From Pseudomonadota bacterium (GTDB taxonomy: Bacteria; Myxococcota_A; UBA796; SXON01): a DNA stretch of 64,000 nucleotides. The stretch is taken from NCBI GenBank assembly GCA_030685065.1, contig JAUXQH010000142.1, positions 1-64,000 on the forward strand. Reading direction: 5' to 3'. The notes below the pieces were generated by a model. That model was not told the DNA's origin, made no database searches, and saw nothing but the letters and a program-made list of their open reading frames with translations. Position numbers and translations under genes: made by a program. Every line of letters starts with the position of its first letter. Within the stretch, counting starts at the first letter, position 1. Shown here one piece after another: positions 1 to 8,519 of the stretch.

Positions 1-1040
1 TCAAGCCGCGCCCCCACCTGCGCGACCACGGCTACGTGCGGCTCGGGGTCGAGCCCTACGGCGGGGTGATCCTCGCGACCTGGGTCGACCGCGACCTCGG
101 CATCGCCGGGCGGGTCATCGTGCGCGACGGCGCGGGGCAGCGCGAGGTCCTGGTCGACCTTCGGCGCCCGCTCTGCCGCATCCCCACGCTCGCCATCCAC
201 CTGAACCGCCAGGTGAACGAGGAGGGGCTGAAGCTCAACGCCCAGAAGGACCTGCCCGCCCTGTTCGCGTTGTCGGAGGACAAGGCGGCCGAGCCCCTGC
301 GCGAGCTGCTCGCGGTGGCCGCGGGCGTCGCGATCGCGGACGTGTTGACGTGGGACCTGGCGCTGTACGACCTCACCCCGGCGGTGATCTCCGGCGTGAA
401 CGGCGAGTTCCTCCACTCGGCGCGGCTCGACAACCTCGCGAGCTGCCACGCGGGCCTCGAGGCCCTGCTCGCTTCCGACGCCGGCGACGGCGATCCGCCC
501 GCGTCCACCGCGGTCCTCGCGCTGTTCGACCACGAGGAGATCGGCTCCACCAGCGAGCGCGGCGCGCAGAGCGCGTGGCTCGAGCACCTCCTCGAGCGTG
601 TCACGCGGGACGCCGCGGGCAGCAGCGCCGGGGGGCTGGCGCGCGCGCTGACCCGGAGCTGGCTGGTCAGCGCCGACATGGCCCACGCGGTGCACCCCGC
701 GCACGGCGACAAGCACGACGGCGAGCACATGCCGAAGCTCAACGCGGGCCCGGTGGTGAAGCAACACACCTCCCAGCGCTACGGCACCGAGGCGGACGGC
801 GCCGCGTTCTTCTTCCGGCTGTGCGAGAAGGCGGAGGTGCCCGCCCAGTGGTTCGTGAACCGCTCCGACCTCGCGTGCGGCTCGACCGTGGGCCCGCTCG
901 TCGCCGCGCGGCTCGGCGTGCGCGCGATCGACGTGGGAAACCCGATGTTGTCGATGCACTCGGCCCGCGAGATGTGCGGCACGGCGGACCACGCGCGGAT
1001 GGTCGCGGCGCTCCGGACGTACCTCGCTGGGATGGGGTAG
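1..1040 (+). CDS. M18 family aminopeptidase, 5'-truncated by the window
   Basis: Cytosolic metallo-aminopeptidase of the M18 (aspartyl aminopeptidase-like) family, which removes N-terminal residues from peptides using two metal ions. The frame is open from base 3, so the window starts inside the gene; about 345 residues remain of the usual 420-450, and the N-terminal part with the first metal histidine lies upstream. Family motifs appear in the expected order: GVEPYGG near the cut end, RLDNL, DHEEIGS (catalytic and metal glutamates), SADMAHA followed by HGDKHDGEH, CGSTVGP, and MLSMHS near the end. The gene is convergent with the esterase that follows, 24 bases apart. Identification is firm; substrate preference cannot be read. 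Confidence 0.93.
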   Translation, partial: KPRPHLRDHGYVRLGVEPYGGVILATWVDRDLGIAGRVIVRDGAGQREVLVDLRRPLCRIPTLAIHLNRQVNEEGLKLNAQKDLPALFALSEDKAAEPLRELLAVAAGVAIADVLTWDLALYDLTPAVISGVNGEFLHSARLDNLASCHAGLEALLASDAGDGDPPASTAVLALFDHEEIGSTSERGAQSAWLEHLLERVTRDAAGSSAGGLARALTRSWLVSADMAHAVHPAHGDKHDGEHMPKLNAGPVVKQHTSQRYGTEADGAAFFFRLCEKAEVPAQWFVNRSDLACGSTVGPLVAARLGVRAIDVGNPMLSMHSAREMCGTADHARMVAALRTYLAGMG

Positions 1041-1064
1041 CGAGCGGCGGCTCCGGTCAGCCTC

Positions 1065-2072
1065 TCAGGCCTTGGCGGCCCCGCTGTACCCGCCGAGGAA
1101 CCGGAGCTGGTCTCCCCAACACAACCGGGCCTGGGGGCGCACCATCCAGGCGTGGAAGGCGTGCTCCATCCCCTTGTAGTAGCGCGCCTCGACGGGGGAT
1201 CCGTGGCTGGCGAGCGCGGCGGCGAAGCGGCGGGTGTCGTCCAGCAGCGGATCGCGGGTGCCGACGGCGAGGAAGGTGGGCGCCATCGGGCGGTGGGGCG
1301 GCGGCGCGCGCTCGACGACCACGAGCGGGTCGGCGAGGCCGTGATCGCCGGTCGGGTCCTCGTCGCGACCGACGTAGCCGTAGAAGCACCCCGAGATGAC
1401 GGAGTTGGTCAGGCGCCCGATGTTCTTGCGCCGGGCGAAGCGGCCCGGGTCGCTCACCTGGAGGATGCCGCACGCGGGCGCGATGGCGCAGGGGGACACG
1501 CCCTCGTCGAACGCCGCGCGGGCCCACGGCTCTTCGCGGCGCCACGCGGTGGCCACCCCCACGACCGCGGCGAGGTTGGCGCCCGCGGACTCGCCCGCCA
1601 CCACGATCCGCGCGGGGTCTCCGCCGAAGCGCGCGGCGTTGCGGACGGCCCAGATCCAAGCCTCGCACGCGTCCTCGGCGGCGGCCGGAAAGCGGTGGCG
1701 CGGCGCCAGCCGATAGTTGACGTTGAACACGAGGTAGCCGGCGTTGGCAAAGCCGATCCCCATGACCCAGTGCGTGTCCTTGTCGAGGCCGCGAAACCCG
1801 CCTCCGTGCAGGTAGATCACGACCGGGAGCGGGCCGGCGGCGCCGACGGGACGGTACACGTCGAGCAGATGGGCGTCGGGGGCGCTCGGAAGCGGCGCGC
1901 GCCAGGCCACGTCCCGCTCGAGGGCCACGCCGTAGCGGGCGGGCTGCGCGACGGGGAGCATGCGCGCGGCGCGCGAGCTGAACGCGAACACGTGGTTGAG
2001 CAGGCCGGCCGCCTCGAGGCGGGGAGGGCGCGGGGCGTCGGGGCGGGGCGCGGCGGTGGGCATGGGCGCCAT
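1065..2072 (-). CDS. alpha/beta hydrolase, hormone-sensitive-lipase-type carboxylesterase
   Basis: Serine esterase of the alpha/beta-hydrolase-3 (HSL) family; such enzymes cleave short acyl or aryl esters in the cytoplasm. Seen: oxyanion-hole motif HGGG at about residues 89-92, nucleophile motif GESAG with Ser at about 162, a candidate Asp in VGTRDPLLDD and a candidate His in KGMEHAFHAW, giving a complete Ser-Asp-His triad in the right order. Length 335 residues is typical. Two ATG codons (2072 and 2063) can start it; both lie before an unstructured Ala/Pro/Arg leader and neither has a strong ribosome site. It is divergent from the ferritin-like gene with about 65 bases between the starts. 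No signal peptide is evident. Confidence 0.88.
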   Translation of the reverse strand: MAPMPTAAPRPDAPRPPRLEAAGLLNHVFAFSSRAARMLPVAQPARYGVALERDVAWRAPLPSAPDAHLLDVYRPVGAAGPLPVVIYLHGGGFRGLDKDTHWVMGIGFANAGYLVFNVNYRLAPRHRFPAAAEDACEAWIWAVRNAARFGGDPARIVVAGESAGANLAAVVGVATAWRREEPWARAAFDEGVSPCAIAPACGILQVSDPGRFARRKNIGRLTNSVISGCFYGYVGRDEDPTGDHGLADPLVVVERAPPPHRPMAPTFLAVGTRDPLLDDTRRFAAALASHGSPVEARYYKGMEHAFHAWMVRPQARLCWGDQLRFLGGYSGAAKA

Positions 2073-2102
2073 GGTACGCGCGAATCGCCTGGGGGCCCGT
2101 GC

Positions 2103-2108
2103 TACGAT
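2103..2108 (+). promoter_or_regulatory. candidate -10 element (TACGAT) for the ferritin-like gene
   Basis: TACGAT preceded by GTGC sits 28 bases upstream of the ATG at 2137, in the divergent gap between the esterase and ferritin-like genes. It belongs to a set of similar GCTA-type -10 candidates found before many starts in this window. No convincing -35 is seen. Confidence 0.4.
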
Positions 2109-2136
2109 CGGCCGTGCCCCTCCCCAGCGAGCGTCG

Positions 2137-2916
2137 ATGAGCCCCCTGCTGCGCGCGGTCTCCTGGCTGGTGTGGCGCCTGGTGCCGGGGCGCGGGGCGA
2201 CGAAGATGGCGGAGTTCTCCCACACCGAGGCCGGCAGCGGCCTGGACATGCTGGCGGCGGTCGAGGAGACCACCCGGCCCGAGCTCAAGGCCCGCTATTT
2301 TCAGCACGCGCTCGACGAGCTGCGCCACTCGCGGCTCTTCCGGGAGCGGGCCGTCGCGTTGACAGACGCGCATGACAGGGCCCGGGGGCCCCGGGCGGCG
2401 GCGCCGGGGCGGGCGCAGGCGGTGTTGGACGACGCCGGCTACATCGCCGCGCAGGGCATCCGGGGCACGGACTCGTTGTTCCAGCAGCTCGGAGAGCTCG
2501 AGTTCCTCGCGTTCGTGTGGGTGGCGGAGAAGCGCGGGGCCGAACAGTTCGAGATCTACGCGGAGCTCCTGCGCGATGACCCCGCCACGACCGCCATGTT
2601 CGTGGAGATCGCCCGCGACGAGCGCTTCCACATCCGCTACAGCCGCGCGGAGCTCGACCGCTACGTGGGAGCCGGCGCCGGCCGGGACGTGGCGTGGGCG
2701 GTGATCCGGGTGCGGGGGCGGCGAGCGTGGCAGGCGTGGCTCCGCCTCACCCGTGACCTCGGAAACCTCGTCTCCTCCGCGTGGCTCGGCGTGCTCTACT
2801 TCATCGTGTTGGGGCCCTTCTCCGTCGTCGCCCGCCGCGCGGAGCGGCGCTCGCCCGGCTTCCTGCCCCCCACGCCGGGGCCGCCCGCCATCACCCGCGC
2901 CCGCTACCTCGCATGA
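2137..2916 (+). CDS. ferritin-like di-iron protein
   Basis: Four-helix ferritin-like protein with a probable di-iron site. Seen: two helix pairs each offering Glu ligands: a Glu in FSHTEAG (about residue 31) and ExxH in DELRH (61-64), then a Glu in GELEF and ExxH in RDERFH. That E...ExxH...E...ExxH order is the standard di-iron signature of ferritin-like oxidases and hydroxylases. The C-terminal third is hydrophobic (around LGVLYFIVLGPF) and may form a membrane-associated helix. The stop codon TGA overlaps the start ATG of the carbamoyltransferase (ATGA), so the two are translationally coupled and probably act together. The reaction is unknown; oxidation or hydroxylation of the substrate or product of its partner is an inference. 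Confidence 0.8.
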   Translation: MSPLLRAVSWLVWRLVPGRGATKMAEFSHTEAGSGLDMLAAVEETTRPELKARYFQHALDELRHSRLFRERAVALTDAHDRARGPRAAAPGRAQAVLDDAGYIAAQGIRGTDSLFQQLGELEFLAFVWVAEKRGAEQFEIYAELLRDDPATTAMFVEIARDERFHIRYSRAELDRYVGAGAGRDVAWAVIRVRGRRAWQAWLRLTRDLGNLVSSAWLGVLYFIVLGPFSVVARRAERRSPGFLPPTPGPPAITRARYLA

Positions 2917-4670
2917 GCTGGGTCCTCGGCCTTTCCGGCCTGTACCACGACTCCGCCGCGGTGCTCCTGCACGAGGGGCGCGTGGTCGCCGCGGCCAGCG
3001 AGGAGCGCTTCACGCGGGTGAAGCACGACGCCACGTTTCCCATCCAATCGGCGCGGTGGTGCCTGGCGCACGCGGGCATCTCCGTGACGGACCTCACCCA
3101 CGTCACCTGGTACGAGAAGCCCCTCCGCAAGTTCGAACGCATGTTGGTCACCCAGCTCACGGAGTTCCCGCGCAGCGCGCGTGCGTTCCGACGGTCGACC
3201 TTCAATTGGCTCACCGACAAGCTGTGGGTGAAGTCGGCGATCGTGACGGGGCTGGGCGTGCCGCCGGGGCGGGTGCTGTTCTCCGACCATCACCTGTCGC
3301 ACGCGGCGTCGGCGTTCTACCCGTCCCCGTTTGCCGAGGCGGCGGTGCTGACGGTCGACGGGGTGGGAGAATGGGCCACCACATCGCTCTACCGTGGCGG
3401 GCCGAAGGGGCTGGAGCTGTTGGCGGAGCTGCGGTTTCCGGACAGCATCGGGCTGGTGTATTCGGCGTTCACCGCCTACCTCGGCTTCCAGGTGAACGAC
3501 GGCGAGTACAAGGTGATGGGGATGGCGGCGTTCGGGGAGCCGCGCTTCGAGGCCCTCGTCCGCAAGGTGCTCCGCCTGCGGGACGATGGTGCGTTCGACG
3601 TCGACCTGACCTATCTCCGCTACCATTGGAGCGCCGAGGAGTCCTATTCGCCGGCACTCGAAGCGCTCTTCGGGGCGGCGCGGTTTCCGGGCAGCCCGTT
3701 CGACCCGACGACCGCGGAGGGCAAGCGCTGGGCGGACATCGCCGCGAGCGTGCAGAAGGTGACACAGGACGCGCTGCTCGGGCTGGCACGCAACCTCCAT
3801 GCGCGCACGGGCCTCCCCGATTTGTGTCTCGCGGGCGGGGTGGCGCTGAACAGCGTGGCGAACCACGCGCTGCTGACCCAGGGCCCGTTCACGCGGCTGT
3901 TCGTCCAACCGGCCGCGGGGGACGCAGGGGGCGCGATGGGCGCGGCGTTGTGGACCTGGCACGAGGTGATGGGGATGCCGCGCGATCCGGATGCGCTGCC
4001 CCTGACGCCGGACCTCGGGCAGGCCTGGGAGGACGACACGATCGGGAAGCTGCTCGTCGATCTGAAGGTCAGGCACGAGGTCCTGGGGCCGGAGGCGCTC
4101 GTGGAACGTGCCACCGCGGACCTGGTGGAGGGGCGGGTGTTGGGCTGGTTCCAGGGGCGCTTCGAGTGGGGCCCGCGGTCGCTCGGACACCGGTCGATCC
4201 TGGCCGATGCGCGGCGTCCCGACATGCAGGCGCGCATCAACGAGAAGGTGAAGTTCCGCGAGCCGTTCCGGCCGTTCGCCCCGTCCGTGCTCGCGGGCGC
4301 GGAGGGGGACTATTTCGAGATCCCGGCGGGGGGCGAGGCCCTGGCGGAGTGGATGTTGGTCGTGGCGCCGGTGCGCCCGGGGGCGGACGGTGCCGTGGCG
4401 CTCCCGGCGGTCACGCACGTGGACGGGACGGCGCGGGTGCACATCGTCCGGCGGGCGGCCAACCCGCTGTTCCACGAGCTGTTGCGCACTTTTGGGGCCG
4501 CGACCGGCGTGCCGGTGCTGCTGAACACGTCCTTCAACCTCAAGGGTGAGCCGATCGTGGCGTCCCCTGTGCAGGCGCTCGCGACGTTCTTCCGCAGCGG
4601 GCTCGATGTGTTGTACCTCGGCGGGCACCGCGTGGAGCAGGCCGACACGGACCCGGCGCCTCTCGCCTGA
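2913..4670 (+). CDS. carbamoyltransferase of the NodU/CmcH family
   Basis: Cytoplasmic O-carbamoyltransferase that moves a carbamoyl group from carbamoyl phosphate to a hydroxyl on a sugar, antibiotic or similar small molecule. At 585 residues it has full family length. The N-terminal Kae1/TsaD-like domain starts GLSGLYHDSAAVLL and contains DHHLSHAASAF (metal histidines) and LAGGVALNS; the C-terminal carbamoyltransferase domain contains EWGPRSLGHRSILADAR and FREPFRPFAPSVL, then LLNTSFN. It starts at the ATG that overlaps the upstream stop, chosen because homology begins exactly there. It is unlikely to be HypF, since the acylphosphatase and zinc-finger parts of HypF are absent. Acceptor unknown. 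Coupling to a di-iron protein suggests tailoring of a specialised metabolite or glycan. Confidence 0.93.
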   Translation: MSWVLGLSGLYHDSAAVLLHEGRVVAAASEERFTRVKHDATFPIQSARWCLAHAGISVTDLTHVTWYEKPLRKFERMLVTQLTEFPRSARAFRRSTFNWLTDKLWVKSAIVTGLGVPPGRVLFSDHHLSHAASAFYPSPFAEAAVLTVDGVGEWATTSLYRGGPKGLELLAELRFPDSIGLVYSAFTAYLGFQVNDGEYKVMGMAAFGEPRFEALVRKVLRLRDDGAFDVDLTYLRYHWSAEESYSPALEALFGAARFPGSPFDPTTAEGKRWADIAASVQKVTQDALLGLARNLHARTGLPDLCLAGGVALNSVANHALLTQGPFTRLFVQPAAGDAGGAMGAALWTWHEVMGMPRDPDALPLTPDLGQAWEDDTIGKLLVDLKVRHEVLGPEALVERATADLVEGRVLGWFQGRFEWGPRSLGHRSILADARRPDMQARINEKVKFREPFRPFAPSVLAGAEGDYFEIPAGGEALAEWMLVVAPVRPGADGAVALPAVTHVDGTARVHIVRRAANPLFHELLRTFGAATGVPVLLNTSFNLKGEPIVASPVQALATFFRSGLDVLYLGGHRVEQADTDPAPLA

Positions 4671-4722
4671 AGCCCGGATCACCCAGGCCCTCCGCCGGGT
4701 TCGATCAGAGGGAGGGCGCAAC

Positions 4723-5160
4723 ATGCCGAACCTCGTCTACCCCGTGGCCCGGGTGCTGCTCGCGCTGGTCTTCGTCGCGGCCGGGCTGGACAAGATCTTC
4801 ACCTGGGACGACACCGCCGACTACCTCGCCGCAGAGGGCATCCCCGCGCCGGGGCTCCTGCTCGTGATCGCCGCGACGATCGAGATGTTCGGAGGGGCGC
4901 TCGTCGCGCTGGGCCACCTCACGCGCCCCGCCTGCCTCGTGCTCGCCGCCTACCTCGTCCCCGTCACGATCCTCCTCCACTCCGTCGGGCCGTTCCAGGG
5001 CCCGGGGCCGAACCCGACGGACCTGTTCAAGAACCTCGCGATCATGGGCGGGCTCCTGCTGCTCGCCGCGGTGTCGCCCACCCCGGTCAGCGTCGACTCG
5101 CCCGCGGAGGCCTCGCTCCCCCCTCGGGGCGTCCCCCCGCTCCGGGAGCGGGAGGTTTAG
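4723..5160 (+). CDS. DoxX family membrane protein
   Basis: Small integral membrane protein of the DoxX/DoxD-like family, 145 residues. Four hydrophobic segments are visible: residues about 5-22, 45-62, 67-88 and 104-121; the family motif region AGLDKIF follows the first helix. Known members are implicated in quinone-linked oxidation or in redox and stress complexes, but most are uncharacterised. The ATG at 4723 is preceded by a purine-rich GGGAGGG ribosome site 6-12 bases upstream. It lies 52 bases after the carbamoyltransferase and could be in the same transcript. The Pro- and charge-rich C-terminal tail is variable in the family. Confidence 0.85.
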   Translation: MPNLVYPVARVLLALVFVAAGLDKIFTWDDTADYLAAEGIPAPGLLLVIAATIEMFGGALVALGHLTRPACLVLAAYLVPVTILLHSVGPFQGPGPNPTDLFKNLAIMGGLLLLAAVSPTPVSVDSPAEASLPPRGVPPLREREV

Positions 5161-5201
5161 GAGCCTTCGGAGAAACGCTCCAGGTTAGGTGCCCCGCTCC
5201 C

Positions 5202-5585
5202 ATGCTCCTCTACGCTCCGGTGGCCGTCGGTGACGTGCTCGACCGCCTGACGATCCTCGCGCTCAAGCTCGACCGGCTCCCGCCCGAGCGGCGCCCCGTC
5301 GTGAGGGACGAGCACACGGCGCTCGGGGACGCGTGGCGGGGTGCGGGCCTGCCCGAGCCGACCGGCGTGCCCGAGTACGCTGCCCTGGCCGAGGTCAACG
5401 CGGCCTTGTGGGACGTCGAGGATCGGCTGCGATCCGCCGAGGCCCGCCTGGAGTTCGGGCCCGCCTTCGTGGCCGACGCGCGGGCCGTGTACGTCACCAA
5501 CGACCGTCGCGCCGCCCTCAAGCGCACGGTGAACCTACGCTTCGGCTCCCGCCTGGTCGAAGAGAAGCTCCACCCCCCCTATTGA
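5202..5585 (+). CDS. DUF6165 family protein
   Basis: Small cytoplasmic protein, 127 residues, resembling the DUF6165 family. Hallmarks seen are VAVGDVLDRLTILALK near the N-terminus, ALWDVEDRLR in the middle and YVTNDRRAALKR plus GSRLVEEK near the C-terminus. The function of the family is not established; in other genomes it often sits near envelope polysaccharide genes. The ATG has no strong ribosome site. A TTAGGT hexamer 11 bases upstream could be a -10 element. It is followed after 24 bases by moaC in the same direction, so the two may be co-transcribed, but no functional link is evident. Confidence 0.75.
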   Translation: MLLYAPVAVGDVLDRLTILALKLDRLPPERRPVVRDEHTALGDAWRGAGLPEPTGVPEYAALAEVNAALWDVEDRLRSAEARLEFGPAFVADARAVYVTNDRRAALKRTVNLRFGSRLVEEKLHPPY

Positions 5586-5609
5586 GCCCCTCGCACCCGG
5601 AGCGCACGC

Positions 5610-6101
5610 ATGTCCGCCCTCACGCCTCCGCCGCCCAGCCCGCTGACCCACATCGACGAGGCCGGGAACGCCCGCATGGTCGAGGTCGGCGAGAAGGCGG
5701 TCACGCGTCGGAGCGCCACCGCGGAGGGTTGGGTTCGCCTCTCGGAGGAGGCCCTGGCCCACGCCCGCCACGGGTCGAAGAAGGGGGACGTGCTCGGCGT
5801 CGCCCAGGTCGCGGGGATCCTCGGCGCCAAGCGCACGGCGGACCTCATCCCGTTGTGCCATCCGCTCCCGCTCGACGGCGTGGACCTGACGCTCGAGGCC
5901 ACCTCCGACGGGGTGCACATCGTCGCGACGGCGCGGTGCACGGGGCGCACCGGGGTGGAGATGGAGGCGCTCACCGCCGTGACGGTCGCCGCGCTCACCG
6001 TGTATGACATGCTCAAGGCCGTCGATCGCGGCATCCGCATCGAGGGGGTGCGGCTCCTGGAGAAAACGGGGGGCCGATCGGGCCATTGGAGGGCAACGTG
6101 A
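5610..6101 (+). CDS. moaC: cyclic pyranopterin monophosphate synthase MoaC
   Basis: Molybdenum-cofactor biosynthesis enzyme converting the MoaA product into cyclic pyranopterin monophosphate. At 163 residues it matches the usual 155-165. Seen: [52 protein letters not shown] and [10 protein letters not shown]; the last contains the conserved active-site Asp and Lys positions. It starts at the ATG after a Cys/Arg-free short leader typical of the family. Its stop overlaps the GTG start of the DUF3105 lipoprotein. No other moa gene is nearby. The molybdenum hydroxylase at 47.6-50.3 kb in the same window would need this cofactor. Confidence 0.96.
   Translation: MSALTPPPPSPLTHIDEAGNARMVEVGEKAVTRRSATAEGWVRLSEEALAHARHGSKKGDVLGVAQVAGILGAKRTADLIPLCHPLPLDGVDLTLEATSDGVHIVATARCTGRTGVEMEALTAVTVAALTVYDMLKAVDRGIRIEGVRLLEKTGGRSGHWRAT
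6088..6092 (+). promoter_or_regulatory. ribosome binding site GGAGG fixing the GTG start at 6098
   Basis: GGAGG five bases upstream of GTG 6098, inside the end of moaC. It favours GTG 6098 over the in-frame TTG at 6086, which overlaps it. Confidence 0.65.
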
Positions 6102-6637
6102 TCCTGTTCCTGCTCGCCTGCGTCGTCGAGCCCGCCGGCACGGTCACCGAGCCCACGCGCGAGACCTGCGACGCCTGCGGTGGCGAGTGCGTCGAGGAGG
6201 GCACGCCCGCCACCTCGCGGCAACACGTCCCCGATGTCGTGGCGTACCCGAGCTACCCCCCCTCGTCCGGCGACCACAACCCGTGTTGGGCAGAGTGGGG
6301 CGTGCACACCGAGGCCGTGCCGACCGAGAATTGGGTGCACAACCTCGAGCACGGCGGCGTCGTGTTCCTGTACGACGCGGCCACGCTCCCGGAGGCCGAC
6401 CTGGCCACGCTGACCCTCTGGGTCGGCTCCCTGCCCGAGGGCCGCGCGCTCCTCACGCCGGCGTCCGCGCCCATGGACGCGATGGTCGCCGCCGTCTCGT
6501 GGGAGCACCGCCTCCTGCTCGGCTGCTTCGACGGCGCCTCGCTCGACGCGTTTTTCTGGGACCGCGTGGGGTTCGCCCCGGAGGACGTGACGTCGAACCC
6601 CGCCGCCTCCTGTGAGATGGACACGGCCGCGCGGTAG
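6098..6637 (+). CDS. DUF3105 family lipoprotein
   Basis: Probable lipoprotein of the DUF3105 family, 179 residues. The start GTG overlaps the moaC stop (GTGA) and has a GGAGG ribosome site. The N-terminus is a minimal signal, MILFLLAC, with a lipobox-like LLAC and the Cys at residue 8. The mature domain shows the DUF3105 signature: [13 protein letters not shown], then WGVHTEAV, then [16 protein letters not shown], whose histidines could bind a metal. A Cys pair (CDACGGEC) near the N-terminus is an extra feature. The family function is unknown. It is convergent with the FG-GAP/MopE gene, with a hairpin between them. Confidence 0.82.
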   Translation: MILFLLACVVEPAGTVTEPTRETCDACGGECVEEGTPATSRQHVPDVVAYPSYPPSSGDHNPCWAEWGVHTEAVPTENWVHNLEHGGVVFLYDAATLPEADLATLTLWVGSLPEGRALLTPASAPMDAMVAAVSWEHRLLLGCFDGASLDAFFWDRVGFAPEDVTSNPAASCEMDTAAR

Positions 6638-6643
6638 GGGCGA

Positions 6644-6668
6644 GGTAGGCTCGCGGCGAGCCGCTACC
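6644..6668. terminator. hairpin between convergent genes, possible bidirectional terminator
   Basis: GGTAGGCTCG, a 3-base loop CGG, then CGAGCC-GC-TACC: ten base pairs interrupted by a two-base bulge. It lies between the stop of the DUF3105 gene and the stop of the convergent MopE/FG-GAP gene, which it overlaps by a few bases. There is no clear U-tract, so intrinsic termination is uncertain. Confidence 0.45.
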
Positions 6669-8514
6669 AGCCCGTGCCCTTGACGATGTAGACCGCGCCG
6701 GCGTCCGTACCGCCGTCGTTGTCCAGGGGGGCGCCGAACGCGATGTCGTCGACCCCGTCGTCGTCCAGGTCCCCGACGGCGACCGCCTTCCCGACCTGGT
6801 CCCCCGACCCGCCGCCCGTGAAGGAGAGGAGCGACGCCGCGGTGACCGTGCCGGAGCTCGCGTCGACGTCGATGTAGACGCCCCCCGCGTTGCTGTTCGC
6901 GTTCGGCGCTCCGAGGACCACGTCCGCGCGGCCGTCCGCGTCGACGTCGCCTCCGGCGATCGCGCCGATCGTGCCGTCGTAGGTCACCATCGCCCCCGCT
7001 TCGAGCGCCCCCGAGGAGGCCCCGCCGACCACGAAGGCGTCGGTCGCCAGGCCGGTCACGCCGAGATCGTCGTGACCGTCACCATCCACGTCGCCCAGGT
7101 TCTCCAGGCCCGCGCCCGCGGTGTCCAGGCCGCGGTAGCTCGTCGCGTCACGAGAGTACACGGACTCTCCGTCGAAGGGCCCCTCCCACAGGTACACCCG
7201 GTCGGAGCCCGAGTCTCCGGTCACGACGTCACCGGTGCCGTCGCCGTCGAGGTCGATCAACGCGACCGCGTTTCCGAACGCATCGGAAGCGGCGCCCGAA
7301 TTCACCAGCGCGAAGCCGATGTTGTCGCCGATCATCACGAGCGCGTAGGTCGAGCACCCGAACGCGAGGTCGTCGACCCCGTCGTCATCGATGTCGACCT
7401 TGCCCGTGGCGCTCATGCCGCAAGCGACGTCGTCCGAAGGGCCGGTGAGGTGCCAGGAGTAGCTGGTGGGCAGCCGCGACGCGCCCGCGTAGAGGTAGAC
7501 GTCTCCATCGCCCGAGCTGCCGGCGGGAGCGCCGATGAGGACGTCGTCGTAGCCGTCGTCGTCAGTGTCCCCGACCACGTCGGCGCTGAAGGCAAAGCCG
7601 GAGCCGGAGGTGCCTGCCCACTTCTTCGTCGCCGACGCGGCGTCCACCGTGCCGGTCGGCGCCGTCGCGAACACGTACACCGCGCCGAGGGTGCCGGAGG
7701 TGCCGCCGTCCTCGAGGTACGCGGCCACCACGAGATCGTTGCGGCCATCGCCCGTGACATCCCCGATGCCGAGGTCGTAGCCGAAGTTGTCCGTCGCATC
7801 CTCGCCGACGAGCAGCGCGTCCGCGTCGCCGACCGTCCTGTCGTCGAGCGCGCACTCGTTGGGGCTCTCGTCGCAGTCATCGTCCACGCCGTTGTTGCAG
7901 ACCTCGTTCTCGCCGGGGTTGACGGCGCTGTCGTCGTCGTCACAGTCATCGACGCGGGTGCCGTAGCCGCTGGGCCGATCGCAGGAGACGATCGCCTCGT
8001 CCCCGTAGTACCCGTCCCCGTCGTTGTCGGCGTACCAGGTCGATCCCGCTACGTCGTCGTCGTCATCGACCAGGCCGTCACAGTCGTTGTCGGTCCCGTC
8101 GCACGCCTCGTCCTCGCCGGGGTTGACGTTGCGGTCCTCGTCGTCGCAGTCGGTGCCGTCGTCGACCGTACCCGAGGGGGCCTCGCACTCCTCCTGCAAC
8201 GTCTCGGGGTCGCCGTAGCCGTCTCCGTCCTGGTCGTCGTACCACTCGAGGTCCGCCCCGACGTCCTCGTCGTCGTCGTCACAGTCCTGACGGTTGTCGA
8301 CGTACCCGTCGGGTGCGCTGCACGCCGCCTTCGAGTCGTCACCGCTGCCGAGTCCGTCGCCGTCTTCGTCGATGAAGAAGGTCCGGGTGTCGTCCCCGCA
8401 GTCGGTGTCGACGGCCGTCTCCTCCTCGTCCTCCACCTCCTCCTTGTCCTTGCCGCCGATGCCGGCGCAGCCGAGCAGGACCAACCCAATCAAGCCGACG
8501 GTGAGTCGAAGCAT
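6664..8514 (-). CDS. MopE-repeat and FG-GAP beta-propeller lipoprotein
   Basis: Predicted outer-surface lipoprotein, 616 residues. It begins MLRLTVGLIGLVLLGC, a lipoprotein signal with the Cys at 16. A Glu/Asp-rich spacer follows, then about four MopE-type repeats (residues roughly 35-215) each with a DxDGDG(Y/L)G loop, a CxxPxGY segment and DCDD...CDGxDNDCDG. The rest, to a C-terminal AVYIVKGTGW, is a chain of FG-GAP repeats (DxDGDGxDDL/VxxGAP), predicted to fold as a seven-bladed propeller with calcium loops. Such proteins are probably adhesins or matrix proteins; the ligand is unknown. It lies 5 bases downstream of the PhnA-like gene and is likely in the same operon with the 9.1-11.3 kb gene. 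Confidence 0.88.
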   Translation of the reverse strand: MLRLTVGLIGLVLLGCAGIGGKDKEEVEDEEETAVDTDCGDDTRTFFIDEDGDGLGSGDDSKAACSAPDGYVDNRQDCDDDDEDVGADLEWYDDQDGDGYGDPETLQEECEAPSGTVDDGTDCDDEDRNVNPGEDEACDGTDNDCDGLVDDDDDVAGSTWYADNDGDGYYGDEAIVSCDRPSGYGTRVDDCDDDDSAVNPGENEVCNNGVDDDCDESPNECALDDRTVGDADALLVGEDATDNFGYDLGIGDVTGDGRNDLVVAAYLEDGGTSGTLGAVYVFATAPTGTVDAASATKKWAGTSGSGFAFSADVVGDTDDDGYDDVLIGAPAGSSGDGDVYLYAGASRLPTSYSWHLTGPSDDVACGMSATGKVDIDDDGVDDLAFGCSTYALVMIGDNIGFALVNSGAASDAFGNAVALIDLDGDGTGDVVTGDSGSDRVYLWEGPFDGESVYSRDATSYRGLDTAGAGLENLGDVDGDGHDDLGVTGLATDAFVVGGASSGALEAGAMVTYDGTIGAIAGGDVDADGRADVVLGAPNANSNAGGVYIDVDASSGTVTAASLLSFTGGGSGDQVGKAVAVGDLDDDGVDDIAFGAPLDNDGGTDAGAVYIVKGTGW

Positions 8515-8519
8515 GGTGT

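Noticed and set aside
2913-4670. Carbamoyltransferase as HypF and hence a hydrogenase maturation locus
   Set aside because: Acylphosphatase and zinc-finger domains are missing and no hyp or hydrogenase gene is nearby.
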